From contig NZ_CP046252.1 in the NCBI RefSeq assembly GCF_009720145.1, positions 62,001 to 126,000 of the forward strand: a stretch of DNA of 64,000 nucleotides, read 5' to 3'. The position numbers and the translations under genes are program-made. This document shows, piece after piece, positions 60,836 to 64,000 of this stretch (position 1 is the first letter of the stretch; each line of letters opens with the position of its first letter). Source of the stretch: Sphingobium sp. CAP-1. GTDB lineage: Bacteria > Pseudomonadota > Alphaproteobacteria > Sphingomonadales > Sphingomonadaceae. Below the pieces are notes generated by a model. The model worked only from the letters and a program-made list of their open reading frames with translations. It had not been told where the DNA came from and made no database searches.

Positions 60836-60859
60836 GTGTTCCCGCCTGCGCGGGAACAC
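60836..60859. repeat. Short palindrome, TTCCCGC family
   Basis: GTGTTCCCGC-CTGC-GCGGGAACAC, perfect 10-base stem between the DUF2218 and carboxypeptidase stops. Confidence 0.7.
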
Positions 60860-60866
60860 GGCCTGC

Positions 60867-61997
60867 CTAAATATCCCCGATCATTTCCGCCAGCGCCGCC
60901 AGGCAATCCTTGCCGAGCTGGATCGAGCGGGCGGGGGACCAGCCATAGTCGGCGTCGGGCAGATCGTCATTGTCCTTGAACGGCATTTCCAGCGTCATTG
61001 CGACCGCGCCGAACCGTTCCGCCACCTGATTGGTGGACATGGACAGATTCGCCTTGCCCGCGCTGGCGACGGGATAGCCCAGCCGCGTCTGGAAATCGGG
61101 CGTGCGCGCGGCGAGCGTGTCGCGATAGCGGTGATAGAGGCTGGTCTGCCTTTCGGTGATCGAGGGAATGCCCTCAAAACCCGCGATGAACACGGCGGGG
61201 ATCGCCTCGTCACCATGCACGTCCATGGCGAAATCCACGCCGGTCGCGTCCATCGCATTGCGGACCAGCAGCACTTCGGGGCTGCGCGCCGCTGTCGGCT
61301 CATGCCATTCGCGGTTGAGGTTCACGCCCGCCGCATTGGTGCGCAGATGGCCGCGCCGGCTGCCGTCCGGGTTCATGTTCGGCACCAGATGAATCGTCGC
61401 CTTCTGCCGCAGCAGGCGGGCGACGGCGTCCTCCTCGTCGCACAGGCGCTCCAGCGCGCCTTCCATCCACCATTCCGCCATCGATTCGCCGGGATGCTGA
61501 CGGGCATAGAGCCAGACCTGTTTCGGCCCGTCGCCGATCGTCAGCAGGTCGAGCGGCTGGCCGTCCAGGGTCAGCCCCAGTTCGCGATGCGCGACGCCCG
61601 GCTGGATTGCCGCCCAGGCGATCAGGTCATGATGCCGCTCCATCGAGTAAGGCGCGAAATAGGCGATCCAGACGGCGTTGCTGTCCGGTTCCAGCCGGAT
61701 CGTCAGCACGCCATCGGCATAGTCGGTGTCGGCCAGGGTCCAGCTTTCGCGATCCTCGCTGACCCGCGCGCTATAGCCGGGCCAGCCGTCGGGATAGGCG
61801 GACCCCGCGCCATTGACGATTCGCAGTTCCACCGAACGCCCCGCCGCATTGGCGAGGCGGAAGTGGAACCATTGATAGAAGTCGCTCTGATGATCGGTCA
61901 CGATCTCCAGATCGGCGCGGACGCCGGCCGGGCTGTCGGTGATGGAGAGGACGCGGATATTGCCGCTGTCGAAGCTGCTGGAAATGCTGATGGTCAT
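60867..61997 (-). CDS. M14-family carboxypeptidase (cytosolic CCP-like)
   Basis: Zinc carboxypeptidase of 376 residues. Residues 1-120 form the N-terminal beta domain seen in AGBL/CCP-type enzymes (YQWFHFRLANAAGRSVELRI); zinc ligands are in RQHPGESMAEWWMEG (His and Glu) and DVHGDEAIP (His); LVPNMNPDGSRRGHLRTNAA gives the substrate Arg/Asn motif; the late Glu is in AVAMTLEMPFKDND. No signal peptide, so cytoplasmic. Substrate unknown. Overlaps the preceding gene by 4 bases. Confidence 0.9.
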   Translation of the reverse strand: MTISISSSFDSGNIRVLSITDSPAGVRADLEIVTDHQSDFYQWFHFRLANAAGRSVELRIVNGAGSAYPDGWPGYSARVSEDRESWTLADTDYADGVLTIRLEPDSNAVWIAYFAPYSMERHHDLIAWAAIQPGVAHRELGLTLDGQPLDLLTIGDGPKQVWLYARQHPGESMAEWWMEGALERLCDEEDAVARLLRQKATIHLVPNMNPDGSRRGHLRTNAAGVNLNREWHEPTAARSPEVLLVRNAMDATGVDFAMDVHGDEAIPAVFIAGFEGIPSITERQTSLYHRYRDTLAARTPDFQTRLGYPVASAGKANLSMSTNQVAERFGAVAMTLEMPFKDNDDLPDADYGWSPARSIQLGKDCLAALAEMIGDI

Positions 61998-62626
61998 TTG
62001 ACCGTTATAGTGCGCCCCGATTCCCCCGGATAGCCCCCGATCAGCGCGGCGGCGAGCTTTTGCGCGGCGGTGGCGGGCTGGGCCGCGGCCGAGCCTTGGC
62101 GAGCCTGGGTCGAGGCGCGGCCTTCCCAGATGGCGGCCGAATCGGACCGGCGGCGGATCTGCACATGCAGTTCGGTCGTCACAATGTCCTTGGGCTTGCC
62201 CGACAGGTTGATGCCGACGCCCAGCCCCAGGCCGCCGAACGTCCCACCATGACGGCCGCCGCCGCTGCCGATGCCGCCGCTCATGCCGACGCTGACCGGC
62301 TTGTCGCTGCTGCGATCCGGGCCTGACGGGCGAAAGCTGCGGCTGAAGCTGACCAGCGCGACATAGTCGCTCTGGGAGGCGTCGCCGGCCGCGGTGAAGC
62401 CGATCTTCTGCAATTCCTGCGACACCGCGCCGGCATAGGTGCGAAATTCCAGGCTGATATCGGGATTGCCAGGCATTTCCTCGACCGCGACGGTGCCGGA
62501 CCGGGCCGGATCGCCGATATGGAAGCGCGTCACTTCCACGCGCGGGGCCGCCATTGCGCCGGGGGCGAGGGGGAGGAGGCCCAATATCAGGGCGGGGACG
62601 GCAAGGCGGGACAGGCGCTTCGACAT
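61994..62626 (-). CDS. DUF4136-like exported protein
   Basis: About 210 residues with a signal peptide (LAVPALILGLLPLAPGAMA). The body has RVEVTRFHIGDPARSGTVAV, FRTYAGAVSQELQKIGFTAA, DYVALVSFSRSF and ELHVQIRRRSDSAAIWEGRA, like DUF4136 proteins, with a Gly-rich loop in the middle. No lipobox Cys is seen. Role unknown; cotranscribed with the M14 gene. Confidence 0.72.
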   Translation of the reverse strand: MSKRLSRLAVPALILGLLPLAPGAMAAPRVEVTRFHIGDPARSGTVAVEEMPGNPDISLEFRTYAGAVSQELQKIGFTAAGDASQSDYVALVSFSRSFRPSGPDRSSDKPVSVGMSGGIGSGGGRHGGTFGGLGLGVGINLSGKPKDIVTTELHVQIRRRSDSAAIWEGRASTQARQGSAAAQPATAAQKLAAALIGGYPGESGRTITVK

Positions 62627-62836
62627 GGGGCTACTCCAACGGGCATTCGGCCTATATGGCATCGTCAAGACGATGCGGGGGCGATAATCCCCTCCAACGG
62701 GTGAAGCCATCCCCTTGCTGCATGGGGGATGAACGGAGTCAAAAGAGCGTCTGCCGCCCTTGACTTTGGCCCGCCCGGCCCATAGGGGCTGCGCTTCGAA
62801 TTTCGATCACACCAGATTCATCAAAGGCCGATAGCC

Positions 62837-62962
62837 ATGAAGATCCGCAACTCGCTCAAGTCGCTCAAGGGCCGCCACCGGGATAACCGCGTGATCCGCC
62901 GTCGCGGCCGCACCTACGTCATCAACAAGACCAACCGCCGTTTCAAGGCCCGCCAGGGCTAA
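62837..62962 (+). CDS. rpmJ: 50S ribosomal protein L36
   Basis: A 41-residue protein: MKIRNSLKSLKGRHRDNRVI, then RRRGRTYVINKTNRRFKARQ and G. It is the zinc-free form without the CxxC...CxxxxH residues, as usual in alphaproteobacteria. AAAGG lies before the ATG. Isolated gene; terminator follows. Confidence 0.95.
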   Translation: MKIRNSLKSLKGRHRDNRVIRRRGRTYVINKTNRRFKARQG

Positions 62963-63005
62963 GCAGCGGACTGTCCCTTCGGGGGCAGGTCTTGATAGAG
63001 CGGCA

Positions 63006-63033
63006 AGCGCCCGATCGATGATCGGGCGCTTTC
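63006..63033 (+). terminator. Terminator after rpmJ
   Basis: AGCGCCCGATC-GAT-GATCGGGCGCT perfect 11-base stem followed by TTTCT. Confidence 0.8.
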
Positions 63034-63070
63034 TGCGTTCGCGGATCTGATTGGCCGAATCGATCATGTC

Positions 63071-63139
63071 CGTCATTGCGAGTGCAGCGAAGCAATCCAT
63101 GTCGCACCAATGGATTGCCTCGCTGCGCTCGCAATGACG
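63071..63139. repeat. Inverted repeat, CGTCATTGCGAG family
   Basis: Left arm CGTCATTGCGAG then GCAGCGAAGCAATCCAT; right arm ATGGATTGC then CGCTGCGCTCGCAATGACG. Found between rpmJ and pyk. This type of mosaic repeat is common in intergenic DNA of several alphaproteobacteria. Confidence 0.8.
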
Positions 63140-63147
63140 ATGTGGCC

Positions 63148-64000
63148 CTACCCCTCGTCGCGCCCTTTCAACTCGTCGCCGTGAATCGCGGCCACATGCA
63201 GCACGTTGGTCGATCCCGGCGTGCCGAAGGGGACGCCGGCCAGCACGACGATCTTGCCGCCCTTTTCGGCCATGCCATGGCGCAGCGCCATGCGCCGGGC
63301 CTTGCCGATCATCTCCTCGAACGTGCCGATATCCTTGGTGCGGATGGCGTGGACGCCCCAGGTCAGGCCCAGCTTGCGTGCGGTGTCGGTGCGCGGGGTC
63401 AGCGCCAGGATCGGCGCGGAGGGCCGTTCGCGCGCCACCCGGCGCACCGTGCTGCCCGACGAGGTGAAGCAGGTGATGGCGCTGGCGCCCACGACCGGCA
63501 CGATACCGCCCGTGGCTTCGGCCAGCGCGTCGGCGGTGGTCGGGTCCGGGCGCGTTTCGGTATAATGGAGCCGGCCATAATAGCCCGGATCGCGCTCGAC
63601 GCTGTGGGCGATGCTGTCCATCATCGCCACCGCCTCGACCGGCCAGTCGCCCGCCGCCGTCTCCGCCGACAGCATGATCGCGTCGGCCCCGTCATAGACC
63701 GCCGTGGCCACGTCCGACACTTCGGCGCGGGTCGGGGAGGGGGACTTGATCATCGATTCGAGCATCTGGGTCGCGACCACCACCGGGCGACCCATGCGGC
63801 GCGCGGTGGCGACGATCTGCTTCTGGAGCGGCGGCACCGCCTGCGGCGGCAGTTCGACGCCCAGATCGCCGCGCGCGACCATCACGCCATCGGCCAGTTC
63901 GATAATCTCCTCCAGCCGCTGCACGGCCGACGGCTTCTCGATCTTGGCCATCAGCGCGCCATAGCCGCCCATCAGCTTGCGCGCCTCGGCCAGATCCTCC
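63148..64000 (-). CDS. pyk: Pyruvate kinase, C-terminal part (runs off the right edge)
   Basis: Glycolytic enzyme converting phosphoenolpyruvate and ADP to pyruvate and ATP. The frame is open to the window edge, so only the C-terminal 283 or so residues are seen: EDLAEARKLMGGYGALMAKI at the edge, EIIELADGVMVARGDLGVEL, VATQMLESMIKSPSPTRAEV (signature), DAIMLSAETAAGDWP, and the C-terminal allosteric domain to the stop. The start lies outside the window. Confidence 0.95.
   Translation of the reverse strand, partial: EDLAEARKLMGGYGALMAKIEKPSAVQRLEEIIELADGVMVARGDLGVELPPQAVPPLQKQIVATARRMGRPVVVATQMLESMIKSPSPTRAEVSDVATAVYDGADAIMLSAETAAGDWPVEAVAMMDSIAHSVERDPGYYGRLHYTETRPDPTTADALAEATGGIVPVVGASAITCFTSSGSTVRRVARERPSAPILALTPRTDTARKLGLTWGVHAIRTKDIGTFEEMIGKARRMALRHGMAEKGGKIVVLAGVPFGTPGSTNVLHVAAIHGDELKGRDEG

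Noticed and set aside
1..64000. Prophage, integrative element or tRNA-linked island
   Set aside because: No integrase, transposase, phage structural gene or tRNA was seen, and base composition is even along the window.

Overview
The window is chromosomal DNA of a high-GC alphaproteobacterium, most likely a member of the Sphingomonadaceae (Sphingobium/Sphingomonas type). This rests on the short C-terminal-type HPr kinase in a chvI-chvG-hprK-rapZ-EIIA-HPr row divergent from an ATP-type pckA, on a class A RNase P RNA, on the hemW-rdgB-rph-hrcA-grpE and dapF-mtaB-ftsY-yciB rows, and on frequent GTG/TTG starts. I see no prophage, insertion sequence, CRISPR array, rRNA or tRNA. The placement is inference from gene content, not a database result.

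Layout. 0-5 kb: molybdate uptake (modBC, modA) split by an inverted PMM-like HAD phosphatase, next to a shortened NasA-like molybdopterin protein that has lost the usual Mo-ligand cysteine. 5-10 kb: a GT4 glycosyltransferase, an XRE regulator divergent from a DUF6456 gene, then a lemA-TPM-TPM-nudix operon. 10-20 kb: mscL, a small lipoprotein, the chemotaxis cluster cheA-cheW-cheY-cheB-cheR, an amidase, rnpB, a J-domain gene coupled to a thioredoxin-like ferredoxin, and a membrane MCP coupled to a small exported protein. 20-27 kb: sodB, rnk, the yciB-ftsY-mtaB-dapF operon (minus strand), a TonB-like-domain protein and an APC permease. 28-34 kb: ffh-rpsP-rimM-trmD-rplS, with a vapBC toxin-antitoxin pair, a serine hydrolase and a small membrane protein inserted between rimM and trmD. 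34-41 kb: a TonB-dependent receptor, GNAT, MFS, a SpoU-type methyltransferase and an AI-2E-type exporter. 41-48 kb: the nitrogen/carbon PTS regulators with ChvGI and pckA. 48-54 kb: ferredoxin-NADP reductase, a DUF885 peptidase, an unrecognised HTH-like protein, and a BlaI/M56 pair with a clear tandem operator. 54-64 kb: hemW, a CAP protein, rdgB, rph, a lipoprotein, hrcA-grpE, a His/Gly-rich PadR regulator with DUF2218, an M14 carboxypeptidase, rpmJ and the C-terminal part of pyruvate kinase running off the right edge.

The most notable items are: a nearly identical 41-bp element in front of both the amino-acid permease and the DUF885 peptidase 23.6 kb apart; the Cys-less, C-terminally short NasA homologue; a CheA with an extra CheW-like segment and a receiver-like tail without a phospho-acceptor aspartate; the PadR-DUF2218 unit, which looks like a metal sensor; the vapBC module lodged inside a ribosomal protein operon; and divergent hemW/CAP genes whose start codons overlap. 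Several hairpin repeat families (REP-like) lie between genes, mostly in the right half. No wholly new multi-gene system is obvious; most of the window is ordinary core genome.
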